Assembly: GCA_023014335.1 (NCBI GenBank)
Contig: JAECYW010000031.1
Span: 62,001 to 126,000 of the forward strand
Direction of reading: 5' to 3'
From: Galerina marginata
Lineage: Eukaryota; Basidiomycota; Agaricomycetes; Agaricales; Galerinaceae
DNA length: 64,000 bases
Shown: positions 36,555 through 47,266 of the stretch, piece after piece
Numbering within the stretch: the stretch's first letter is position 1
Layout: every line of letters begins with the position of its first letter
The notes under the pieces: model-generated
Databases searched by the model: none
The model's input: only the letters and a program-made list of their open reading frames with translations
Told to the model about the DNA's origin: nothing
Translations under genes and position numbers: made by a program

Positions 36555-36922
36555 ATGAAGTTCTCTGCATCTTTGATCACCTTCTGCGCCATCGGCGTCT
36601 CCTATGTCTCCGCTACCCCAATCAAAGACGGTCAATTTCAAATAGTAAGCGCTGAAACAGCTATTCTGCGATGGCAAAAAACTGACATATATGCCTTACT
36701 TTCCTTGTAACCAGATATCTCGAGACGTTAGCCTGTCCGAAGCAAATGTCAAAAGAGAAAGTATGTTCCCCAGCCTTGAGCGCAGGTCAGAAGATATTCA
36801 GGTAAGCCTTCCTTTAACTTGGCTACAATCCCATGACGCTCATGGATTACAAGTCTCGAGTTCCGAAGTGCGATTGTATTATCATCGAGCCTGACGGGAA
36901 GATCAAGAGCTGCTGCCCGTAA
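36555..36922 (+). CDS. small secreted cysteine-containing protein with Kex2-like sites
   Basis: Three exons (36555-36644, 36715-36801, 36854-36922) are all phase 0 and give 81 residues. The first 20 form a signal peptide (MKFSASLITFCAIGVSYVSA, cleavage likely before TPIKDG). The middle contains two dibasic sites, KR and RR (in SLERR), that resemble Kex2 processing sites. Cleavage after the second would leave a peptide of about 27 residues ending VPKCDCIIIEPDGKIKSCCP, with four cysteines in a C-x-C...CC pattern. This is a candidate effector-like or peptide-precursor gene; no family is recognised. The matching intron phases and the TATA box support the model. The ATG at 36555 was chosen because it directly begins the signal peptide. 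Confidence 0.75.
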
Positions 36923-38270
36923 TATATTTATTCAGTAATTACTACTCGTAGTACACTCCTATGGTGTTTTAATAATGCCTGTTATCTACGACCGGCTCCT
37001 GAAAACGCTGAGCTTTGGAAATAGTATATAAGATAGCTGTTAACTCGAATGAAAACCGCTTCACTCTCGCTGAATTCATTCGGCTTGGGCAAAATTATTT
37101 GATCCCCTTGGGATACTTGTCACTATGTTTCCGTAGGAGAAATTTGACCAAAAAATATCGCACTTAACCCCTGGTTGTTCTATGTTTGTCGGCCTTCATA
37201 ATGAATGCCAATAATAGCGCCCAAAAAACCGTTCGCCGGTTCCTGAACCTGGGTTTCATAAGTTACTTTCATATGACAGTATATAAAACATGGGGGTCGA
37301 AGCTCCTCGTTATCCTGCTTAAAATTCACAAACTTAGATTTAGGGAATCTGTCCAACAGTAACAGATCGCGCACTTTTCAAACTTGAGACCTTGTCTTTG
37401 GTCTGCACTGTGATGTTTATGGATTTGATGTCATCGAACCTCCAAGGGGGCTAAAATAAACAAAAAACAAATGGTATGCGCCAACACCGGCGTTGGAGCA
37501 CTCCGACCTATCGGACAGTGCGACCCGAAAGTCCTAGGAGTAAACCAAAGCTGCATAATTTTCGGACACTAACGATTGGGGGAAATGGAATGTATGGACT
37601 GGTAGAAGCACCATTCCATCGAAATTCGCTGAAGGAAATCAATCTGTTCTCCGAGTCCTATGGAAGATTGGAGGTCTAGAGAGGAGCATTTCAGCGTGAG
37701 TGAATTGTACAGCGATGCAATGAAGGAGGAAATTGATATGTATGATATATCATGGACTTACGCAAACTTTTCAGCCTACTCCAGGCCAGCGGAACAGTAC
37801 GCGTTTTTGTGATCATGAGACCGAACATGGTTTGAACCATGCAAGTCACAAATCCGTTAAGGATATTACGCCTCACAGGCAACGGAACAAGAATCTAGAC
37901 ACAGGGAGTCAACGACGTCCGCGACCGCTCTTCAATGCGGACGCCCGACAGTACCGATGGCGAGCCAATGTGAAATTTTACGAAAGCTCACGACTTAGGC
38001 ATCGAGGGGTAGGTTGAGATTCAGGATGAGTTTTGCTTCTCCATTTTGAATGACATCCAGCAATAGGCAAAAGGATGCGGACGAGGCCATGTCGCATATA
38101 TTTGTAAATGGAGGATACGACGATCGTATGAAGAGCACCTAAAGGACCAGGTGGACACGGCTATTCGTACTAGAATGAAGTAAGATAATGATAATCACTT
38201 GCGTACAAAGGATTAGGTGGTATTCTGTACGTTCTCAAGCAACACAACACTTACTTGATGACCTTTTTTG
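36923..38270. other. intergenic, no supported gene
   Basis: Short ORFs on both strands have no domain, signal peptide or splice partners. I see nothing to annotate. Confidence 0.4.
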
Positions 38271-38279
38271 TTGCTCAAA

Positions 38280-38960
38280 TCACGGTGACGATTGTGATTG
38301 TGATTGCAATTCCACCTCCTTGCCCAGGAACAGCTAAGAGAGCATATGAGTGATATTCTTCTGCCAGTTTCCAGCCAGAGAATGATGCTTACCCAACCGG
38401 CGCTGAGACTCGCTCTCTTTCCAGGCCCTCTTCCCCATCCTTGCTCCCGAGTCGTCGTCTCTGTACAGGACGCGCATCCCATTGCCCGGAAGCGACTCAA
38501 CTCTATACCTCGCTCGCGTAAGTAAGGTGACCCGCTCCTGATCTTCGCCGATCCGATACGATCCCCAGACTTTCGAAACGCTCTTTCCAGCCCAGGCTCA
38601 GACGCCGCAAGTGCCGAGGATGATGCTCGTTATCTTTGACAATGGGGAGCTTGAGATCTAAAGCCACGACGCGTTGACGATCCGACTTTGAGTTAGAAGA
38701 TCATCCTCCTCCTCCTTGTCCTGGTGACAGCTGCCCTCCTTTTTGCTTCTACTTCAACACGACCAAGCGGGCAGTCAAGGTCACGAACACGAGCTCGTCT
38801 TCTCCTAAGCTGCACAGCTTCGGTCGTGCAATGTAACGCGTATTGGGATTGTAGTCTGGAATGCCGGTCGCTGGAGTCCATCGGATTGGGAGAAGTGCAC
38901 CGATTACGGAGGGGCCTCAGACGGCGTCAGACGGACATAGAGAGATAACGGGCTTGAAGT
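38280..38960 (-). repeat. inverted copy of the 48-55 kb dispersed repeat
   Basis: Read on the minus strand, about 38700-38880 matches the repeat core at 48.53-48.72 kb. Both contain 'agaagacgag' or 'agcagacgag', then 'gaccttgactgccc', then a 'gttgaag' or 'gattgaag' continuation and a purine-rich 'gaggaggaggatgatc' end. The neighbouring 38290-38520 part may belong to it but is more diverged. Short ORFs overlapping it are shadows. Confidence 0.5.
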
Positions 38961-39995
38961 TGCCGTTGACCGCGTCTGAAGAAAGCTATGATGCTCAACT
39001 TCAACTCTAGAGAGAGAGAAAATGACCGAAATTAGATACCAAGGTTGCTACCAACTAGCCGTCCAAGTGTCCTGGCTGGCCAAGCCAATGAGATCTGTAG
39101 AAGCAGTCAGCGTAAGCTGGTACTTTATGCCTGCAACACACATCCTAACTCCTACCTACCCGATGAAACTCAATTGAGCTACTCCGAGGGCTCTGTCAAG
39201 CCAACCAATACCATGAATGCACCGAGCAATCGACGCCTTTCTAGATCTATATGTCGAATTTCGAGATTCGAAAGACGGAATTCGTTGTGTCAAGATCCAA
39301 GTACGCATTTGCATAAGGACAGAGCCCGAGAGACCTAGCAGGATACTGGAGAGACTCAAGATCAGGAGGCAAGCGCTTTGGATTGGGAGCAAGGATTGAA
39401 GGAATGCCCAAAAGCGGTCAGTTCATCATTCACGTGATCTAAACGCGTCGCGTGTCGGGTCCAGGAGGCTTCCTCTGCACGCAAGACAGCCGCTTCCGGC
39501 TTTGCGGCCGAGGTACGGGCTTGTTGCGTCGTCGATTTTTCGCGTGGAGGATCTTATTTCTCACTGCCGAAGCAGTGACTCTCTCGCATCACCGTCCTTC
39601 CTTGCTCCTTCCTTTCTAACTCTGTTTCGTATGTGTATGGGTGGGTGCACTGGTGCCGTCTTCGTCTTTTTTTCCCCTTTTCTCCAGGTAATTTGCTTTC
39701 CTCTTCTTCTACTGCCCTCTTGAGCCGTGAAAGGAAAACACGTACACTATGTATCGCGTTGGATGTCTGAAATTTAACAATCAAGACAATTCGTGCGGTA
39801 TTGATTAAGATGCTTGGAAATCTTCACTGCTCAATCTCCTTATATTTTACTCTGCATATTTAACACCCCATACAGAACGGTCTCAAGGGTACTGTAAGCT
39901 CTCTTACATTAGCCGAGTATTCATGGCGTCTTTATCTCCATATATTATACATACATTGATAGTTCTTGTTACAATTCGGGATGAATAGTGATTTC
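38961..39995. other. intergenic, no supported gene
   Basis: The minus ORF 39156-39392 starts with a hydrophobic, signal-like stretch but has no continuation that I could splice. From 39570 to 39900 the sequence is T-rich and empty. Confidence 0.4.
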
Positions 39996-40967
39996 CTATC
40001 TACGAGGTCGACGACCGTGTCTAACTTTGGAACTGGGAGCATAACGGGTGTAGAACAAAACAATCATGCTTAGCATGACGCCGATGAGCGCAACGAGCCA
40101 TACCCAGAAGCCTGTTTGACCGTAAGGGTTTCGTAGGCATGCATAGATAAATAAAATTAAACTTACCCATCTGAATCGAGACTCGGGCATTTATCCCGGC
40201 ATCTAATTCCTTGATGCGAGAATTCAAGTGCGAAATGAAGACTCCATCAAGAATTAAAGCCACGAGAACAAACATAAAAGAGAGTGTTGATAAAATGAGA
40301 ACAGGAAGCCCATCACAGTGGTTTAAAAGCACGGCAATGAACGTGATTACAGTGCCTAAAATTCCAATTCATGAGTTCGAGAAAATTAAAAGATCCAGTA
40401 GACTGACCGATGGGGTGGGTGACCAGCACCCGTGTCAATCCCGCCGTTACAACAGCAGACTTCGTGTCGTTTCCAGTTATGAGTTGGATCGTAACATTGT
40501 AGCCTAAGTCTTCAAAATAGCAAATAAAAATATTCGAGGAATTATTTTACGGCCTCCGTTAATCAAAATAACAGAAAGCTTACCTGAAGGCAGGCAAATA
40601 CGCTGCGTGTTATTGGCAGTAAAATAGCATGCGGACCTGAGGCGTGGGTATTAACAAAAGCAAATTCGGACAGATTATCAAAGTTCCACACCAAACACCA
40701 AACTGTGAAAAGAGGTTAGGCGTTAAAGAACTCCTATATGGATTTCTGAAAGCTTACACGAATTTCAGTCAATCCTTCCGAGCCAGTTGCGTTCACGATG
40801 GATAGAGTGCCGGACAATTCTCCAGTCTCGTTAAATTGGGCTTGCGCAAGGTCCATACTCGGTACTTTCGGTAGGGTTATCGACGAAGACACCAACAAAG
40901 TGGCGACGAGAGCGCATGCGAGGAAGCACGCGGCCATGGCACGAAAGACGCCGAAGGTAGTATGCAT
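39996..40967 (-). CDS. SUR7/PalI-family four-transmembrane protein
   Basis: Six exons (40967-40758, 40702-40692, 40636-40584, 40503-40408, 40355-40167, 40111-39996) join in phase and give 224 residues. The topology is a first membrane segment (MAACFLACALVATLLVSSSI), an extracellular loop with FGVWSACYFTANNTQRICLP and GYNVTIQLI, then three closely following helices (TVITFIAVLL, LILSTLSFMFVLVALIL, FWVWLVALIGVMLSMIVLFY) and a basic tail. The W-x-x-C...C loop motif and helix spacing fit the SUR7/PalI family of eisosome and pH-sensing membrane proteins. Exon 2 is only 11 nt (encodes FGVW) and is needed to connect the frame. An upstream in-frame ATG at 41099 would lengthen the N-terminus; 40967 was preferred because it begins just before the first helix. 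Confidence 0.85.
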
Positions 40968-43573
40968 GTCGTTGAAAGCGGGATATGACTTAGAGAGATC
41001 GAAACAGAGAGCTTTTAAGCTCTTAGGTTTGGCGTAGAGTCGGAACCGGGTCAAGTTAGCAATCGATGTTGCTGCTAGTAAATCTTCTGTGGCGACCATG
41101 ACTTACATGAGCACAGGAGTCGTAAGTTGGGGTGATCCACTGAACACTGGAATAGCAATTGCAAGTCGATTATGCTGCCGTCCTGGCAACTATCCATGGC
41201 AATATGTAGCGCATAGAATTTTAAGGCTAATTGGAGTTGACGAAAGGCTCGCCGCATGCACCTACTTGCATTATTACCTCATTTCAACGACCAGGAGTCT
41301 CGGAATTGCACCGCTATTAAGCGCCGGCTACGCAAAAGACAGATGGTAACCAGCCATCACTAGTCGAGTATTACCCTGCAATCCTCTAGATATGAATACA
41401 AAGTCAATAGGGAGAAGACCTACCGGCCTTGTGGAGCAGAGTTTGATGTACGCAATATCGAATGTATGAAGAGTCTTGAACTACAGCACATACCGTTTTC
41501 TCAGGCACTAACGAAGTCATTGCTTGTATGCTCAGTCAACTGACAGAACCAGAATTGTCCACCATTTCTGTCATCCCGTTGTCTCCGGGTAAAAGCCACC
41601 TTACACCACACCTTCTGCTGTGGGCAATACAAAATCAACACGTTCCTTTAACTACAAAGAAGTCGTCCATTGACCCAATACATAGCCCCGACAATCTGTA
41701 GGCGATCAGTGATCATACTGTAGACATTTACTTGTTGGCATTTTTATTGAAGGTGGTCGTTCTCCAACTTCATTGAAACACGAAACAGGTTGACATATTT
41801 GCCGCCCGGTTAAGGAAGAGCAGCCTAGTTTTACGGTGTTCAGGGTTCTTCCCCAGATTGTCTCGAGATAAGCCACATACCTGTCTTAACGTCTGTTACC
41901 GTGAGCCCATCGGATCTGTCATCGCCAAATTTAGATATGACGGTTTGGGCCAATGTCGATGTTGCACATCCTGTCCATGTCACGAATCTTTAATTAATTC
42001 TCCCACGAGGTATTCGACGAGCCGGAATTCCATGCTAGTTTGTGTATGTTCCTTGCCCTTCAGATTCTACCGGTATACTTGGCTTAGGAGTTTAAGCACG
42101 CCCTTGGATAGCGGACTCTCCCGGGATTCTTTATCATCATCCAGAGTTAGAACCGCTGTTCACCAGCAGTTAGGCGCCGATGATCCTTAAACTACGCGAA
42201 ATGAATGAACCCATGTGGACAATCGGGTCCCGGAACTATCCGACTAAGCCATCGAGGTTGCATCAACCCCCACTGTCGTTGGGCTGAAGATTTTAAGATT
42301 ATGTCGATTCTCGAACCATCAATCAGTCAACGTTTGAACTGACAAGATAGCGCGCGGAGTTGAACACGTTAAGCTATTTATAGCCGTGAAAACTGGAGGG
42401 TATCAGCTCCTAACGCCCGCCCAGTGGCAGGTCTAAATGATTCCCTGTTAGATAACCAACTGAGAACAAGTGAGGGATTATGTCCCAAAGCTAATTGAGA
42501 GAACGTATCCAAAGCCATTCAATCTCGAAAACGCAGCATATTACCAGGGTTTTGACCTGGTTTTCTAAGTCTGAGGAGCAGTTAAATTAGAGGCGATGTC
42601 AATCGCTTCATTTACCTGCTGTCATTGGCCCATCCCACACGATTTGAAGAATCACTGCCGGAAGCGACGTTCACATGAACTTATAAGGTTTTCATAATTG
42701 GTGTTACGACTATCTGAATGCGACAAAGGCAACCATTGCAATGATTGAAGATTGATTACTGGTTCGGGCACAGGCGGTATGAAAAAGTGAACATATATTT
42801 ATTGCCTCTACGCGTTCATATTCCAGAATCATTCTTTATTGTTCCGAGTTATTCTGGGCTCTCGTGCAAATTACGAGCTCGCACTGTGAACTGGGATCGT
42901 CGACGGCGCGCTCGATTCAAAAATCCCTCGACGATCCCACTTTATCTTACAACACTGATGGCCACCGCGAGCACAGCCAATGGATTTTCTGCGCCACCCT
43001 GCCAGTGGTTAAGCGGAAAGTGGGTTCGTGCGCAGCCGGAAATGGACAGACCTACTCAGGTCCTACTGCGTGAGAGAAAGGATTCTATTGGCGGATCGGA
43101 TGGGTTGTTCTTTGATGGTATTTAAGCGCCGGACATCAATCTACAGCACAGACCGTCTGTCATGTCACTGATGTTCATCAGGTCCAAGGAAACGAGGGAT
43201 GTGGTGCCTGCGTTCTGGAGTCGATCAGATGGGTTACTTTTCACGGCTGTAACCTTATCGCTCGTGGAACCCAATGAATCTTACCAAGTTGTGTTGCGGT
43301 TTATGGAAGAATCCACATCCACACCGGTTTCCATAACATTATGCCTCAGCGTGTTTATGGAGCTCAGACCAGCCGTATCCAAGAGACGGTTTTCGAAACA
43401 CCTGCTGTCAAACGCGGCGCAGCTGCAAGCTCTGCAGGTAAAAGCCAGAGTTTCGTGCTGCTTGAGCCACACTCCTGTTTTCCTTCTCCACCTCTTGTTC
43501 ACTGACTCATTACTACTAAAATCGACATCCAAGCGATCTCAAACCCAAATTGACGACGGCAAAGCTCTGCACA
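40968..43573. other. intergenic between SUR7 and NACHT-ankyrin genes
   Basis: This 2.6-kb divergent region has scattered ORFs on both strands (41089-41349, 41858-42190, 42745-43125, 43162-43671) with no recognisable domain. The last overlaps the start of the NACHT gene but is in another frame. It may contain promoters for both flanking genes. No TATA element stands out and no repeat was seen. Confidence 0.4.
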
Positions 43574-46500
43574 ATGGCGAAAAATTTCAAGCGGGCAAAG
43601 AATGTTTTGACCTCCAACGCTCCGCAAAACGCCATTCAGCTTCCTTTAGCCAAAAATTCGACCCAAGGTAAGTAGTCACAAGTTCATCATCGATAGCTGT
43701 GTCTGACAAAAGATGCAGAGGTACGGAAGGTGGCCGACTGGTTATCGCCCATCAACTTCCAAAATATTCAAGTCGACACGTTCTCGCAGCGCACTTCTGG
43801 GACTGGGGAATGGTTTCTTCGCCATAAAGCGTTTCAAAAATGGGTAGCAAAGGACAAAGGCATTTTTTGGGTAATAGGGATGCGTAAGTGGCTGTTCTTT
43901 TGTATCTATATTCAAGAATACTGACAGAGTCGTTCGTAATTTAGCTGGAGCTGGGAAGACGATCCTTGTGTAAGTTGTGCTGAACAATTAGTACACTCAA
44001 CACTGGCTCACTTTGCTTTTTTTAGATCCACTATCATTCATCACCTTCAAGGTCGCCTCAGTCAGGATACTGGGACGGCCATCCTGTTTGCGTACTTTCG
44101 GTATACAGATTCATACTCTCCAGTGGATATTTTCGCCTCTCTGGTAAAGCAGTTAGTCGAACGCTGCGCATCCTTACCACCCTTCGTCGACAAAATCTAC
44201 AACAAAAATAAGAGGGCAGCCACTCATCTCTCTGAAGATGAATTGTTGGAACTCTTCCGTCATCTGCGCCAACTTTTTACCAAAGTGTACGTTGTCATGG
44301 ATGCATTAGACGAAGTATCAGAAGACCACCGAACGAAAGTCCTCGCGTGTCTTCAATCCTTGTCCGTGGATCTCCTGATTACTTCCCGTCCTCTCAAATT
44401 GGCGGCAGTGCTTCCACCAGACACAGTCACGATTACTATTGACGCTCAAACTAAAGGAGATATCGAGCTTTACGCCATCGAACAGCTTGAAAACAGTCCT
44501 AGCCTACGCCAGCTATTACAGGGCGACAAGCCGCTTTATAAAAGAATTCTTTTGAATTTACAAAAAAAGGCGAAGGGGATGTGCGTCTTTTAACATATAA
44601 TACCCCAGTAGCACTCTGACACTCTTCAGGTTTCTGGTGATTCGGCTGCTTGTTGAATCGCTGTCGAAGTGTAGCAGCAAGGATGCCTTGAAATCCGTGT
44701 TCGAGTCGCTTCCTACGAATTTACGCGATATCTACAAGGCTATGTTACAGTGGATTCAATTTCAATCGACGAGAAATGCATCGCTTGGAATGAAAGCCCT
44801 GATCTGGCTTATCTACGCAGGCCGTCCACTGACAATCGTTGAAATGCAACATGCACTCGCCATTTCACCTGCCAAGCGAACATTCAGCAAGGACGACACA
44901 ATATCAATAGAAGTCATGCTTTCTGCTTGTTGCGGCCTGATCGTTATTGATAAAAAGAGGAAAATAATTCGTCTTGCCCGTGAGTAATTCCTGGTCGCTT
45001 CGACAAGTCTTTCTAAATAGTTCAATGTTGAATAGATTACACAACATACGAATTTTTCAGCAGTTTACGGGAAGGTCCGTTTTCTAGGCCACATACACTA
45101 ATAGCCACAAGCTGTGCGGTGTACCTTTCCGCTTTTGGCTTTCAAAAGCTTACACGGATGACCGCATCGACCTTCGATAATTTCTTACTTCAAGGCCCAT
45201 TTTTGGAGTACGCGTACTCGTTTTGGGGACTTCATGCCAAGAAATGCTACAATGAGGATGGGCTGCCACAATCTGTTGCAGCTTTCATTCTCAGTATTTC
45301 GAAATATCCAATGCAACCGGCGTCGCGACAAGCATTGGACTCCGAAATCGAATACTTCTCCCCTTGCCATATTGCAGCATACTATGGTCTTATCGATGTC
45401 CTCGAATCGAAGCAAGATTCTCGTTCTTTGCTTACTTCATTCGGGCGTACACCCTTAATGTTGGCGTCGGAACGAGGACACGAGGCTATAGTTGAGTTGA
45501 TCCTCCGTCGCCATGGGGTTGACGTCAATTTGAGGGACTCCGTCGGTCACACAGCCCTCCACAAAGCTTCCATGAACGGTCAGAGTGGGGTCGTCCATTT
45601 ACTCCTAACGTACAAACCTATCAAACCCAACTTGGACGATAGAAATGGCCAAACCGCTCTCTGGCTAGCCTCTGATCGTGGTCATGAGAAGGTTGTGCGT
45701 CGTTTGCTTGACCAGGAGAGCGTAGATGTGAATTTATGCGACAACCGTGGCCACACTCCCCTCCATCAAGCTTCGATGTATGGCCAGAGTGGAGTCGTTC
45801 GTTCACTTCTCTCTCATAAACGGACCAAGATCAATTTGAAGAACAAAGAGGGTCAAACCGCTCTTTGGCTGGCTTCCTCTTCCTCTCATGAAAGCGTCGT
45901 GCGTTTCTTCCTTGACGATACAAGAACCGATGTAAATTTGGGGGACTTCAATGGCTGTACCCCCCTTCACGCAGCCGCAGAGAAAGGTCGGGCTAGAGTC
46001 GCACAATTGCTCCTTGCTCACCGACGTACCGACATCAATTTGAGGACTAACAGCGGTTCAACAGCTCTCCATCTAGCTTCTTATCACGGTTGTGAAGAAG
46101 TTACGAATTTGCTCCTTAACCAGAAAGAAGTACATGTCAGCAACACTGCCCTTCATTCAGCTTCGTTCTACGGCCACACTAGTGTCGTGCGTTCGCTCCT
46201 CGCTCGCCAAAGCATCGACGTCAACTGGAGGGACGCGAACGGCGAAACCGCCCTGCATGAAGCTTCGAAAAACGGCCAGATCGAAGTCATACATACACTC
46301 CTTTCATACAGAGAGGTAAATATCAACGCACAGGACAACAGTGGATTGACCGCCCTCGATAGAGCGGTCAATAAAGTGGTCGCACAACTGCTTCTCGGAT
46401 ACGGAGCACTCGGGCTTAACATAAATCAGAACAATCTTGATGACGCTTTCGGAAGTAACCCTTACGAAGGCTTGTCCGATAGTGGAGGTGCCTCTGACGA

Positions 46501-47266
46501 TGGTCAAACGTCTGATCCTGGAGCCCTTTCTTCCGACTCTGACAGCTCTATAGGCGATGGATCTCACGACGGAGATTCCGGAGACGAAAATGGCGACAGT
46601 TCTGGGGATGAAGAATTCCAGAATGGCGATTCTGGAGACGACATTCATGACGGGTCTGAGGACGGCGACTACCAGAGTGGTGAATCTGGAGACGAGGTTC
46701 ATGAAGGTTCCGAGGATGGCGAATTCCAGTATGGTCATTCTGAAGACGAAGGCGGTTATGAACTTCAGGAAGATTATGCAGAGGATAACTCGGAGGACGG
46801 GAGTGGCGGCGACGCCGTGGATTGCGACTCTGAAGATAACGGCTCTGGAGATGAGCCCGATGATGGTGCTATTGATTATGAAAATCAGGACGCTGACTCC
46901 GGGAATGACGATGATGGTGGTGTCAGGGATTATGAAGATCAGGAAAGTGAATCTGGGGAGGAAGATAACAGTGGTGTCGGGGTCCAGGGTTACAACGATC
47001 AGGACGGTGGCTACGAGTATGATGGTGCTGTCGCGAATTACGGCGATCAGGACGATGATTTCGACGACGAAGTTGAGGAGGGTTCTGTGAATTATGGGGT
47101 TCAAGGCGGTTATCCTGAAGACGAGGTCGATGATGGTTTTGGGGATTACGAGGTTCAGGATACCGATGACGGGGAGGAGATTTATGACGCTCCTGGGGAT
47201 CATGAGTTTGACTCGTATGGTGATTACGAGGAGGAGACTTATGACAATTCTGGGTATTCTGAGTAG
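43574..47266 (+). CDS. NACHT-ankyrin STAND protein (fungal NLR-like) with acidic tail
   Basis: Six exons (43574-43667, 43713-43883, 43945-43969, 44026-44580, 44630-44979, 45036-47266) join in phase and give 1,141 residues. After a short N-terminus comes the familiar DWLSPINF..DTFSQRTSGTGEWF lead-in. The Walker A GMPGAGKT is assembled across two introns, and the Walker B is VYVVMDALDE. Then follow KGMFLVIRLLVESL and HYTTYEFF motifs typical of NACHT proteins, about ten ankyrin repeats at roughly residues 527-863 (TALHKASMNGQSGVVHLLL type), and an Asp/Glu/Gly-rich tail of about 265 residues with short repeats such as GDYEVQDTDDGE. Family members are intracellular sensors that oligomerise on ligand binding. 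One ankyrin repeat near residue 735 lacks a few residues. The ATG at 43574 gives a conventional short N-terminus; no effector domain is visible there. Confidence 0.93.

Noticed and set aside
43162..43671. A 169-codon ORF as the N-terminus of the NACHT gene
   Set aside because: It is out of frame with the NACHT exons. The ATG at 43574 opens the conventional short N-terminus and splices in phase.
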